Both the position numbers and the translations under genes were made by a program. The notes below the pieces were generated by a model. It saw only the letters and a program-made list of their open reading frames with translations, was not told the origin of the DNA and did no database searches. This document shows positions 32,470 to 41,773 of a DNA stretch of 64,000 bases, one piece after another. Origin of the DNA: Streptomyces sp. DH12 (GTDB lineage Bacteria > Actinomycetota > Actinomycetes > Streptomycetales > Streptomycetaceae); NCBI RefSeq assembly GCF_020873895.1, contig NZ_JAHWGT010000005.1, forward strand, positions 1 through 64,000. Reading direction: 5' to 3'. The stretch's first letter is position 1; each line of letters opens with the position of its first letter.

Positions 32470-33642
32470 ATGCATGCGATACGAGCCGCGGCCCGACAGC
32501 CGGCACGCCATCTGAAGACCGCGGGCCGGTCCCTCACCCTGGCTCTCACCGGGCCCGGCCGGGAACGCGACATCGCCGCCCAGGCGCTGAAGGCGGCGCT
32601 GGCCGCCTGGATCGCCTGGGCGGTAGCGGGCCTGTGGCTGGAGGCGCCCATGGCCTTCGTCGCGCCGTGGGTGGCGATCGTGCTGGTCGAGTCGACCGTG
32701 TACCGCTCCATCGCCCACGGCCTCCAGCAGGTCGCGGCGATCACGACCGGCACCGTCGCGGCCACCGCGGTCGCGCTGCTGCTGGACAGCACGATGGCGG
32801 CGATGGCCCTGGTGCTGCCCACGGTCGTCCTGCTCGGCAACTGGCGGCGCCTCGGCAGCCAGGGCGTCTACGCGGCCACCGGCGCCCTGTTCGTCCTGAC
32901 CGGGCCGTCCGTCAGCGTGGCCACCTCCACGGCCAGGATCGTCGAGACCCTCTTCGGAGCGGTGGTCGGCATCACCGTCAACGCCGTCGTCCGGCCCCCG
33001 GTCTACCTGCGCGACACGCGCGCCGCGCTCCAGGACGCCACCCGCGAGGCCCACGACATCCTCCACGCGGTCGCCGACGGCCTCGACTCCGACTGCTGGG
33101 ACCCCGACGAGGCCGACGCCCGCCACGAACGCGCCCTGCACCTGCACCGCCTCGTCGACCAGGCCCGCGAGGCGATCGGCCGCAGCCGCGAGAGCCTGCG
33201 CGCCAACCCCCGCCGCCGCGCCTACGGCGCCGCGACACCCGGAAAGGACTACGACGACGCCGTCCTCGTCCTCGACTACGCCGCCGTCCACACCAGCGAG
33301 GTGACCCGCGCCGTCCTCGACGCCGCATCCGAGGACCGCGCCGCGGCCCGCCCCCACCCCGCCCTCGCCCGCCGCTACGCGGGCTTCCTCCGCCAGACCG
33401 CGCACACCCTGCGCCTCTACGGCCACAACCGGTTCGACGAGCGGTGCGAGCGGGAACTCGACGAGGCCGTGGAGGAGCTGCGCCGCTCACTCGCCGAGCT
33501 CCGCGACGACGCGGTCCGTTCGAGGCCGGACGACCCCGACGCGGTGGCCACCTACGGCACCCTGCTCGTACAGGCGCACCGCCTGGCGGACCGCCTGGTC
33601 GTCCCGGGCCGCGAGGCGTCGGAGCGCGCCCCGAGCGGTTAG
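32470..33642 (+). CDS. FUSC/aromatic-acid-exporter-like membrane protein
   Basis: A 390-residue protein. Residues about 30-180 contain five to six helices (AALAAWIAWAVAGLWLEAP, TTGTVAATAVALLL, TLFGAVVGITVNAVV) ending in VRPPVYLRDTRAAL, the hallmark of FUSC/ArAE-type half-transporters. The C-terminal 200 residues form a charged helical cytosolic domain. Known relatives export aromatic acids or are of unknown role. No good ribosome-binding site before the ATG at 32470. Divergent from the SDR. Confidence 0.85.
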   Translation: MHAIRAAARQPARHLKTAGRSLTLALTGPGRERDIAAQALKAALAAWIAWAVAGLWLEAPMAFVAPWVAIVLVESTVYRSIAHGLQQVAAITTGTVAATAVALLLDSTMAAMALVLPTVVLLGNWRRLGSQGVYAATGALFVLTGPSVSVATSTARIVETLFGAVVGITVNAVVRPPVYLRDTRAALQDATREAHDILHAVADGLDSDCWDPDEADARHERALHLHRLVDQAREAIGRSRESLRANPRRRAYGAATPGKDYDDAVLVLDYAAVHTSEVTRAVLDAASEDRAAARPHPALARRYAGFLRQTAHTLRLYGHNRFDERCERELDEAVEELRRSLAELRDDAVRSRPDDPDAVATYGTLLVQAHRLADRLVVPGREASERAPSG

Positions 33643-33738
33643 GGGCGGCTCGGAGCGCGCCTCGAGCAGTCCCTAAGCGCTTTCGGCCGCCCGGGCGATG
33701 TAGGGGCATGGAGTGGGACACGACGGACGGAGGCTCCC

Positions 33739-33984
33739 GTGTGGAGTGAACTGGCGGTCGACGGCCTGGCGTGGCCGGTCGTGGCCGTGGTGCTGCTGAG
33801 CGGGGCCCTGCGGCTCCTCGCGGAGCGCTCCCGCCGCAGGACGTTGGTGGAGGTCGCGACCCGCGCCCCCTCCGGCACCCGGATCACCCAGGACCGCGGC
33901 TCGTTCGGCCCGGCGTTCCGGGTGCGCGTGGGGCCCGCGCGGCCCGGCGACCGCGGGGCCGGCGGAGAGCGGGCCCCTTCGTGA
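33739..33984 (+). CDS. Small single-helix membrane protein in ECF operon
   Basis: An 81-residue protein with one N-terminal hydrophobic helix (LAWPVVAVVLLSGALRLLA) followed by a basic, Gly-rich cytosolic tail. GTG start with GGAGG upstream. Its stop overlaps the sigma factor start (GTGA), so it is translated together with it. It may tether the regulatory complex to the membrane (inference). No family recognised. Confidence 0.65.
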   Translation: MWSELAVDGLAWPVVAVVLLSGALRLLAERSRRRTLVEVATRAPSGTRITQDRGSFGPAFRVRVGPARPGDRGAGGERAPS

Positions 33985-34547
33985 GCCGGGTTCCCCCCGA
34001 GTACTGGACGGAGGTGGCCGCCCTCTACCGGCAGCACAGGGGCGACCTCCTGCGGTTCGCCACCCGGCTGCTGCACGGGGAGGCCCACCTCGCCCACGAC
34101 CTGACGCAGGAGGTCTTCCAGGCGGCGGCGCTCTCCTGGTCCCGGCTGCGGGGGCTCGGCCCGGACGCGCGGCGCGCGTGGCTGTTCGGCGTCCTGAAGA
34201 ACAAGGTGTACGACCACTGGGGCGGCGCCCGGCGCCACGTACCCCTGCCGGAGCTGTCCGAGGCGTCCCCGCACGACACGTCCCGCGAGGCGGTGTCCGG
34301 TCTGCTGCTGAAGCGGTGCTGGGACGTCATGGACGCGATGCCACCCGCGCAGCGGCGCGTCGCGCTGCTGCGGTGGCAGGGGGAGTGGACCAGTACGGAG
34401 ATCGCCGAGCACCTGTCGCTGAGCCCCAGCACGGTACGGGTGCACCTGGCGAACGCCCGCAGGGCGCTGCTCGCGGAGTTCGCGACGGAGGTCGTCTTCC
34501 CGTCCGACTGGTGGGAGACGGCCGCAGGAGAGGAGGTGGCCAGGTGA
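33981..34547 (+). CDS. ECF-family RNA polymerase sigma factor
   Basis: A 188-residue two-domain sigma factor. Region 2 spans about residues 10-80 (LYRQHRGDLLRFATRLL, HDLTQEVFQAA) and region 4 about 115-170 (PPAQRRVALLRWQGEWTSTE followed by SLSPSTVRVHLANARRAL). GTG start overlaps the upstream stop, and its own stop overlaps the next start (GTGA), giving a tightly coupled three-gene operon. No Zn-type anti-sigma is adjacent; the downstream CvnD-like protein takes that position. Confidence 0.9.
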   Translation: MSRVPPEYWTEVAALYRQHRGDLLRFATRLLHGEAHLAHDLTQEVFQAAALSWSRLRGLGPDARRAWLFGVLKNKVYDHWGGARRHVPLPELSEASPHDTSREAVSGLLLKRCWDVMDAMPPAQRRVALLRWQGEWTSTEIAEHLSLSPSTVRVHLANARRALLAEFATEVVFPSDWWETAAGEEVAR

Positions 34548-35380
34548 GCGGTGACGAGCAGACGCCCCCTACCTACCGCATCGGCGGTGACGACGCGCGG
34601 CCGCGCAGGCTCACCACGGTGACGGACCTGCTGGGCGGGCTCGACGGCGCGGACGTCCCCGCGGACCCCGCCGCGGAGGGGGACGACGTCGAGGCGGGGC
34701 TGGAGCAGCTGATGGCGTGGATGGCCGCGCCCGCCCCCGGCGAACCGCAGGAGGCGCCCGCGGGTACCGCCGTGAAGATGCTGGTCCTGGGGGGCGCGGA
34801 AGCGGTCGGGTTCGTGGCGACGGCCGCCGACCGACTCGCGCCCGCCCCTCCGGCGCCGGAGGGGGAGGAGGGGGACGGGTCCGCCGGCGCCGCCGGCACG
34901 GGCCGGTCCGCCGGGGGCGGCCCGAACCCGCCGGTTGTCGGGCGGATCGCTCTCACCGGCGACCTCGACCTGTTCCTGTTCGCCTCCCCGGCGCGGCTCT
35001 GCCGGTCCGGGCCCGGCGGGTGGTGCGAGCTCGCCGAGGGGGCGCTCGGGGCGGTCGTCGTGGCCGACACGCGGCGGCTCACGGAGTGCTTCATCCACCT
35101 GGACCGGGTCGAGGCGGCGGGCCTGCCCTACGTGGTCGTGGTGCTGCGGCCCGGCGGAGGGACGAGCCACCCCCTGGCAAGGATCCGGCGGGCGCTGGCG
35201 CTCGACGCGTCCGTTCCGGTCCTGGAGTGCGACGTCTCGTCGCGGGCCGACACGGTCGGAGCGCTGCGGGCGCTGGTCGCGCGCGCCCTGGACGGGGCGG
35301 ACCCGGCCGAGGACGCCCCCGAGCACCTCACCGAACCCCACGCCCTCCTCCTCACCCAGGTGGGCTGCCTCCTCCACTGA
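34544..35380 (+). CDS. CvnD-like protein with degenerate GTPase motifs
   Basis: A 278-residue protein. The C-terminal 170 residues follow the Streptomyces conservon GTPase (CvnD) layout: GRIALTGDLDLFLFASPA in place of the switch II region, ELAEGALGAVVVADTRRLTE, then LPYVVVVLRPGG and RIRRALALDASVPVLECDVS. The P-loop position (about residues 76-88) reads LVLGGAEAVGF, lacking the Gly-Lys-Thr, and the NKxD-like Asn is missing, so GTP binding is doubtful. A 70-residue acidic N-terminal region has no Zn-finger. Probably a scaffold or anti-sigma-like partner of the coupled ECF factor (inference). Confidence 0.75.
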   Translation: MSGDEQTPPTYRIGGDDARPRRLTTVTDLLGGLDGADVPADPAAEGDDVEAGLEQLMAWMAAPAPGEPQEAPAGTAVKMLVLGGAEAVGFVATAADRLAPAPPAPEGEEGDGSAGAAGTGRSAGGGPNPPVVGRIALTGDLDLFLFASPARLCRSGPGGWCELAEGALGAVVVADTRRLTECFIHLDRVEAAGLPYVVVVLRPGGGTSHPLARIRRALALDASVPVLECDVSSRADTVGALRALVARALDGADPAEDAPEHLTEPHALLLTQVGCLLH

Positions 35381-35396
35381 CGACGGCCACCCCGCC

Positions 35397-35440
35397 CCGA
35401 GCGGGGTCCCGCGCCGACCACGGCCCGGGGCCCCGCTCGG
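35397..35440 (+). terminator. Terminator after ECF operon
   Basis: CCGAGCGGGG (35397-35406) and CCCCGCTCGG (35431-35440) are perfect arms with a 24-base spacer, 17 bases after the stop. The rest of the 337-base gap to 35717 shows only GC-rich sequence. Confidence 0.6.
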
Positions 35441-35717
35441 CGCCCGGGCTTCCAGCACCCGCCACGGCTGACGCCGTGATCGCCGGCACGGGCACCCGAT
35501 AACCCGTGGCGGCGGCGACGGGCCGGTGCCTACGCTGCGCGCGTGGCCGTCGTGGCGAACTCCCGCCGATTTACCGGCCCCCTGGCCCCCCGAGGGCGCC
35601 GCAGGGGCCGGACGTCGCCGTGGCCGGAGGGCCGGGCGGACTGACCCGACGAGCGGTGGACCCAGGGCCGGGGGGCGACCCCGATCCGCCATCCGTCACC
35701 GCTCCCCGGGAGTCACC

Positions 35718-36839
35718 ATGCACGCCCACCTCTCCGCCGACCGGCTCGCCGACGACCTCGCCGTCCGCGACCTCACCGACCCCGCCGCCGGCCCGCACGC
35801 CCTCCAACCGCTCCTCGCACGCGCCGTCGGCGCGCTCGCCGACCACTGGGGGTGCGAGGTCCGCTGGTGGCGCGGCGAACGGATCGTCACCGTCACCGAC
35901 AACTACGACCACCTCGGCTACGACCCCGACGACATCACCCGCGACGCCCGTTACACCCGGTACGTCGACGACCGGCGGATGCTGCGCAGCCACTCCAGCG
36001 CGCTCGTCCCGGGGGCGCTGCGCGCGCTGGCCGCCGACCCGTCCGAGGACGTGCTGCTCGTCTGCCCCGGCCTCGTCTACCGCCGCGACTCCATCGACCG
36101 CCTGCACACCGGCACCCCGCACCAAGTCGACCTGTGGCGCGTCACCCGCCGCCCCGCCCCCATGACCCCTGACGGCCTGGACGAGCTGGTCACCGTGCTC
36201 CTCGACGCGTTGCTCCCCGGCTCCGCCCACCGCTGCGAGCCCCGCGTCCACCCGTACACCCTGGCCGGCCGGCAGGTCGACGCGGCCTCCGGCGGCGCGT
36301 GGGTCGAGGTCGCCGAGTGCGGCCTCGCCCACCCGGGGGTGCTCGCCCGCGCCGGCCTGGGCGCCGCGTGGAGCGGGCTGGCCCTCGGCATGGGGCTGGA
36401 CCGCGTCCTGATGCTGCTGAAGGGCATCCCCGACATCCGCCTGCTGCGGTCGGCCGACCCGTCCGTCGCCGCGCAGATGACGGACCTCGCGCCGTACCGG
36501 CCCGTGTCGGCGATGCCCGCCGTCCGCCGTGACCTCTCCGTCGCCGTGGACCGCGACGACCTCGTCGAGGACCTCGGCGACCGGGTCCGCGACGTGCTCG
36601 GCGCCGACGCCGACTGCGTGGAGTCGGTGGAGATCCTGGCGGAGACGCCCTGCCGGGAGCTTCCGCCGCAGGCCCTGGCGCGCCTCGGTGCCCGGCCCGA
36701 CCAGAAGAACGTCCTGCTGAAGGTGGTGCTGCGGCACCTGGACCGCACCCTCACCGACCGGGAGGCGAACCGGCTGCGGGACCGCGTCCACGCCGCCGTC
36801 CACCGGGGCGCCACCCACCAGTGGGCGGCGAACGGCTGA
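35718..36839 (+). CDS. srmL: PheS-related free-standing ligase with FDX-ACB domain
   Basis: A 373-residue class II synthetase-like protein. MLRSHSSALVPGALRALA and PGLVYRRDSIDRLHTG followed by HQVDLW match PheRS alpha motif 2; GMGLDRVLMLLKGIPDIRLL matches motif 3 with its ATP-binding Arg. Residues about 275-370 resemble the FDX-ACB anticodon-binding domain (MPAVRRDLSVAVDRDDLVED). It lacks the N-terminal coiled coil of bacterial PheS and has no PheT beside it, so it is not the housekeeping PheRS. I recall the name 'PheS-related mystery ligase SrmL' for such proteins. GGGAG before the ATG. Likely adenylates an amino acid for transfer to a non-standard acceptor. Confidence 0.82.
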   Translation: MHAHLSADRLADDLAVRDLTDPAAGPHALQPLLARAVGALADHWGCEVRWWRGERIVTVTDNYDHLGYDPDDITRDARYTRYVDDRRMLRSHSSALVPGALRALAADPSEDVLLVCPGLVYRRDSIDRLHTGTPHQVDLWRVTRRPAPMTPDGLDELVTVLLDALLPGSAHRCEPRVHPYTLAGRQVDAASGGAWVEVAECGLAHPGVLARAGLGAAWSGLALGMGLDRVLMLLKGIPDIRLLRSADPSVAAQMTDLAPYRPVSAMPAVRRDLSVAVDRDDLVEDLGDRVRDVLGADADCVESVEILAETPCRELPPQALARLGARPDQKNVLLKVVLRHLDRTLTDREANRLRDRVHAAVHRGATHQWAANG

Positions 36840-36862
36840 GGACCCCCCGCCGGCGGCCGGGA

Positions 36863-36890
36863 GCGCGCGACCCGCACGGCGGTCGCGCGC
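36863..36890. terminator. Bidirectional terminator
   Basis: GCGCGCGACC (36863-36872) and GGTCGCGCGC (36881-36890) pair perfectly between convergent genes. Confidence 0.75.
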
Positions 36891-37042
36891 CGGGCGGGGC
36901 GGGGGGGCTCCGGATCCGCCGGGCTGCTCCCGGGTCCGGGGCAGCCCCCCGGACCCGGCCGAGGACGGGCCCGGGGCCGGCGGGGGCCGGGGCAAGCCGG
37001 GGCCGGCGCCCCGGGCCGTCGCGGGGACGGCTCCGGGCGCGG

Positions 37043-37738
37043 TCACGAGGGCCGGAGCGAGTCGAGCGCCCGTTCGTACTCCAGCCGGGACCGGCTGCTC
37101 CAGGCGGCCTCGGCGGCCCGTACCCTGCTGAGCCGCCGCCTGGCGAGGGTACGGCTGCGGTGGGCGCGGCGGCGCGCCCGCAGCCACAGCGGGAACGTCT
37201 CCTCCGGCACCCCGCACGCGGTGAGGAAGGCCACCAGGCGCCGTTCCGACAGGGGCGCGCCCGCCAGGACGCGCCCGACGGTCGAGCGGGGCAGCGGCGC
37301 GAGTTCACGGGCACGCGGCTTGGCCCGCCGCTCCAGCTCCCGGTAGGACGGCGCCCCCGCCTCCTCGTACACGACGACGAGCAGGGCGCCCAGGCCCGCG
37401 AAGTCGCACACCGAGCGCAGCTCCGCGGACGGGTCCGGGGCGGCCGGGCCGGGCCGGCGGCGGTCGGCCCGGCGGGCCCGCTTCCACAGGGCCTCCACCT
37501 CGTCCGGATCGATGCCGCAGACGGCGGCGTACGAGCGGGCGATGGGGAGTTGCGGCAGCGTGTCCCCCGCCTCGGCGCGGCGGACCGTCGCCAGGGAACA
37601 CGCCATCGCCTTGGCCACCTCATCCCGGGACAGCCCCCGGTACCGCCGGGCCAGGCGCAGCCGCTCGGCGAACGCGCCGACGGGCCCCGGTGGCACGGGT
37701 TTCACGGGGCGGCCCCGACGGCCGGCCACACCCGCCAC
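37043..37738 (-). CDS. XRE-family helix-turn-helix protein
   Basis: A 231-residue protein. An N-terminal XRE domain lies at about residues 22-80 (LARRYRGLSRDEVAKAMACS, VRRAEAGDTLPQLP). A second HTH-like helical region lies at about 135-190 (PRSTVGRVLAGAPLSERRLV, CGVPEETFPLWLRA). This two-part layout is frequent in actinomycete regulators of unknown ligand. GTG start is poorly supported; a second GTG lies nine bases in. Upstream on the same strand is a small membrane protein gene with only four intervening bases. Confidence 0.75.
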   Translation of the reverse strand: MAGVAGRRGRPVKPVPPGPVGAFAERLRLARRYRGLSRDEVAKAMACSLATVRRAEAGDTLPQLPIARSYAAVCGIDPDEVEALWKRARRADRRRPGPAAPDPSAELRSVCDFAGLGALLVVVYEEAGAPSYRELERRAKPRARELAPLPRSTVGRVLAGAPLSERRLVAFLTACGVPEETFPLWLRARRRAHRSRTLARRRLSRVRAAEAAWSSRSRLEYERALDSLRPS

Positions 37739-37742
37739 CGGC

Positions 37743-38063
37743 CTAGGCCGCGGTGAACGGCTCGGTGACGTACGTGAGCCGCAACCGCAGCCGCCACGTC
37801 AGGCGCGGTCGGAGCGCGGTGCGGCGGGCCGGCGGTGCGGCGACGGGACGTGCGAACGCGACCGCCCACAGCAGGAAGGCGCCGCACCACAGGGACGGGG
37901 GAGGCACGGGCCGCGGGCCGCTGACGGCCAGGACGACGAGGACGGCCACGACGACGATCACGAGGACGATCAGGAGGACGGCGAGGGCCGCCCGTAGAGC
38001 TGTTGCGACGTCGGGTAAGGCGGGACGGCGGGTCGTCGTGGGCGCGTGATGGTGTGAGGGCAT
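37743..38063 (-). CDS. Small two-helix membrane protein
   Basis: A 106-residue protein. His-rich N-terminus (MPSHHHAPTT), strong hydrophobic segment ALAVLLIVLVIVVVAVLVVL, a second segment LWCGAFLLWAVAFARPV, and an Arg-rich C-terminus. AGGGAGAG lies before the ATG. Ends four bases before the start of the XRE-family gene on the same strand, so the two may be one operon and the XRE protein might respond to the membrane. No family recognised. Confidence 0.7.
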   Translation of the reverse strand: MPSHHHAPTTTRRPALPDVATALRAALAVLLIVLVIVVVAVLVVLAVSGPRPVPPPSLWCGAFLLWAVAFARPVAAPPARRTALRPRLTWRLRLRLTYVTEPFTAA

Positions 38064-38656
38064 GGACTCTCCCTGGTGGTGCGCGGAGCTGACGGGACGC
38101 GGCGGCCACCCCTGCCGGCGCGGGCCCGGGTGTGCCGGGCGGCGCGGCGGCGGTCGGTCCGGTGACGGTCGCGGTGCCCAGCATCGTGCCACCGCCCGGC
38201 CGCCCCGACGGGGCCTTCGGTCACGGTCGTCCCACAGGACACGGCGCACGAGCGGCGCCCCGCCCTCCCCGGCCCCCGGGGCCCCGGGTACGCGCCGGAC
38301 GGCACCGGTGTGTCGGGCGGGCCGCTGAACTGCGGTGTCGGCGGGGGAAGGACACGCGGTTGCCGACGGCCGACGCCGGCGGGCCGTCGTACCGACCGCG
38401 CCTGTCGGTCAGTTCCGTCCCTCGCGGCCCGCTTGCCGTCGAGCGCGGTGGCTGCGACCATCCGCCGCGGCGCCCGCCCCACCGCTGGGGGCGGGCGCGG
38501 CATCCGGACCGCGGGGACGCGGGTGCGCCCCCTTCGCCACGGACCGGCGGACCGGCTGACCAAGGGGGCGGTGCCCGGTGCCCCGCCCTCACCCCGCCGG
38601 AAGCGCCGCGGTCGGGCGCGCCGACGGCCTCTTCGGCGGGAGCGGGAAGCGTGGGC
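38064..38656. other. 593-base gap without recognised gene
   Basis: Very GC-rich. All ORFs crossing it have Arg/Pro/Gly-rich noise-like composition and no ribosome-binding site. It should contain the promoter for the leftward membrane-protein/XRE pair and the terminator of the leftward protease. I see no convincing hairpin or operator. Confidence 0.4.
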
Positions 38657-39817
<1,161 letters not shown>

Positions 39818-40268
39818 GGGGAAGCGAACACCTCATCGTGAGGCCGGCTGCGGGGTGCCAGCCGGTGTGGGGGCGCACGACGCCGAGCGGGCGGCCCATG
39901 GGGTGACCGTCCCGTCGGGGATGGCGGGCGTGCGGGGGATGGACAGCACGGCACGGCGGCGGACGTCGTGCGGCTGTGGTGCGGCGTGCGGCATTGCGTC
40001 AGCGGGTGCGTCGTCACCACGGGACGAGGGTCCGTGGCGGCCGGGCACTGCTCCTCGTCGCGGTGCCGGCACGCACCGGGAGGGCGGACCGCGAGGCGGG
40101 GTCGCCGCCCGGCCGGTCCGCGCGATTCTCGGCGCGGAACCGAACATAGCGACGGGGACGACGGGTTGACCACGGCCGAATCAGGCGTGACCGGTGGCGG
40201 ACATCACGGGGATCAGCGGGGCAGGAACCCATGGCCAAGGGCACGACGGCGGCTCTAGGGTCCTGTCC
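39818..40268. promoter_or_regulatory. Divergent promoter region, protease / LuxR-type gene
   Basis: A 451-base spacer without a supportable gene. The rightward gene has TAGGGT (40256-40261) seven bases before its ATG, indicating a leaderless transcript. Protease promoter elements cannot be placed with confidence. Confidence 0.45.
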
Positions 40269-41612
40269 ATGCCACGCAAGACCGCCCGCCTCCGCCCCGG
40301 GGAACCGCCGGCCGGACCGCCGGCGCCCGTGCCTCCCGACGCGCCCTTCGGCGCGCCGGGAGCACCCCGGGTGGAACCGGCCACCAGGCACGGCGAGGTA
40401 CTGGCGGCGGCCCGAGCCGCCTACGAGACGCTCCTGCACCGGCACGCCCCGGACGACGAACACGGCCGGCCCCGCGGGGACCGTGAAAGGGACCGGCCCG
40501 AACCGGGCCGTGAACCCGGCCCGCCCGAACCGGGCCGTGAACCCGGCCGGCCCGAGCGGCAGGACCGGCCCGAACGGTCCGAACGGTCCGACGGGGAGGG
40601 CCGGATGGGCCGGCGCGCCGAGGGGCCCGCTCCCACCGGTGCGGTCGATGCCGCCGCCCCCACGGCGGCGTCCGCCCGGGCCACCGGCCCCCGTGCGACC
40701 GCCCCGGCCCCCGGCGACACGGACCTGCTCGCGCCCGAGGTGCGGCGCTGGCTGGCCGAGCGGCGCCTGCTCGACGAGCGGCGCCGGCACGTCCAGTCCC
40801 CGCAACGCGCGCTGCACGAACTCCTCGTCGAGCACCGGGCGCGGATCGACCGGTACCGGGAGGAACTCCACCGGGGCCTGGACGCCTTCGACGACGTCCT
40901 GCGCCTCCTCCCCGCCTCGGCGCCCGCGGCGCGGCGTGAGACGGTCGAGGCGGAGTTCTTCGACGACCGGGCCCGACTGCGCGAGCGGATCGAGGACCTC
41001 GACGCGCTCTGCCAGGAGCAGGTCCTCGGCATGCGCACCAGCTTCCCCGGACGGGACGTCCTGGAGAGCGGCCTGGAAGCCGACCTGCGGATGCTGGAAC
41101 GCGGTGTGGAACTCCGCCTGCTCGTCTCCGCCCGCGCCCTGCGGCGCACGGGTGTCGCCCACTACCTCTCCGCGCTGATGGACCACGGCGCCCAGGTGCG
41201 CGTCGCCTCCACCGTGCCGCTGCACCTCAACGTCGTCGACCGGACCGTCACGGTCATGGCCGTGGGGACGGTGGAGGGCCGGGACGACTCCTCGGGCGAC
41301 GTCATCCTCCACAGCCCCCGCCTCGCCGACTGCTTCGCCCGGGTCTTCGACCACCACTGGGGGGTGGGCCGCCCCGCGGCGACGGACGTGAGACCGCACG
41401 GCACCGGCGCCGCGCCCGAGGACTACTCGCCCAGGGAGCGCGAGGTGCTGGCCCTGCTCGCCGCCGGCGCGAAGGACGAGGCGATCGCCCGCCGGCTGGG
41501 CTGCTCCGAACGCACCCTGCGCCGCCTGCTGACCGCGCTGGTGGCCAAGCTCGGCGCGGACAGCCGGTTCGCGGCGGGCGTGCAGGCGGTGCGCCTCGGC
41601 CTCCTCGACTGA
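40269..41612 (+). CDS. LuxR-type helix-turn-helix regulator
   Basis: A 447-residue regulator. Residues about 75-120 are a Pro/Glu/Arg/Gly-rich repeat (REPGPPEPGREPGRPE) that is probably disordered. The middle (about 155-355) resembles the TrmB/phospholipase-D-like effector region of Streptomyces LuxR proteins (LAPEVRRWLAERRLL, HYLSALMDHGAQVRV). The C-terminal HTH is SPREREVLALLAAGAKDEAI with LGCSERTLRRLLTALVAKLG. ATG follows TAGGGT by seven bases with no Shine-Dalgarno site, so I place the start at 40269 rather than 75 bases upstream. Confidence 0.82.
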   Translation: MPRKTARLRPGEPPAGPPAPVPPDAPFGAPGAPRVEPATRHGEVLAAARAAYETLLHRHAPDDEHGRPRGDRERDRPEPGREPGPPEPGREPGRPERQDRPERSERSDGEGRMGRRAEGPAPTGAVDAAAPTAASARATGPRATAPAPGDTDLLAPEVRRWLAERRLLDERRRHVQSPQRALHELLVEHRARIDRYREELHRGLDAFDDVLRLLPASAPAARRETVEAEFFDDRARLRERIEDLDALCQEQVLGMRTSFPGRDVLESGLEADLRMLERGVELRLLVSARALRRTGVAHYLSALMDHGAQVRVASTVPLHLNVVDRTVTVMAVGTVEGRDDSSGDVILHSPRLADCFARVFDHHWGVGRPAATDVRPHGTGAAPEDYSPREREVLALLAAGAKDEAIARRLGCSERTLRRLLTALVAKLGADSRFAAGVQAVRLGLLD

Positions 41613-41773
41613 CGAGCGCCGCCACCCGCCGCCACCAGCCGGCAAGGCGAGCGCCGCGACCGCCGCCACCCCCGTGAAGGCGCCTCCCGGACCGCCGGAC
41701 GCCCCCGGACCGCCGTCAGGCGCCGCCCGGACGGCACCCGCCCGCCCAATGACCAGCCGCGCCGTCCGCCCCG

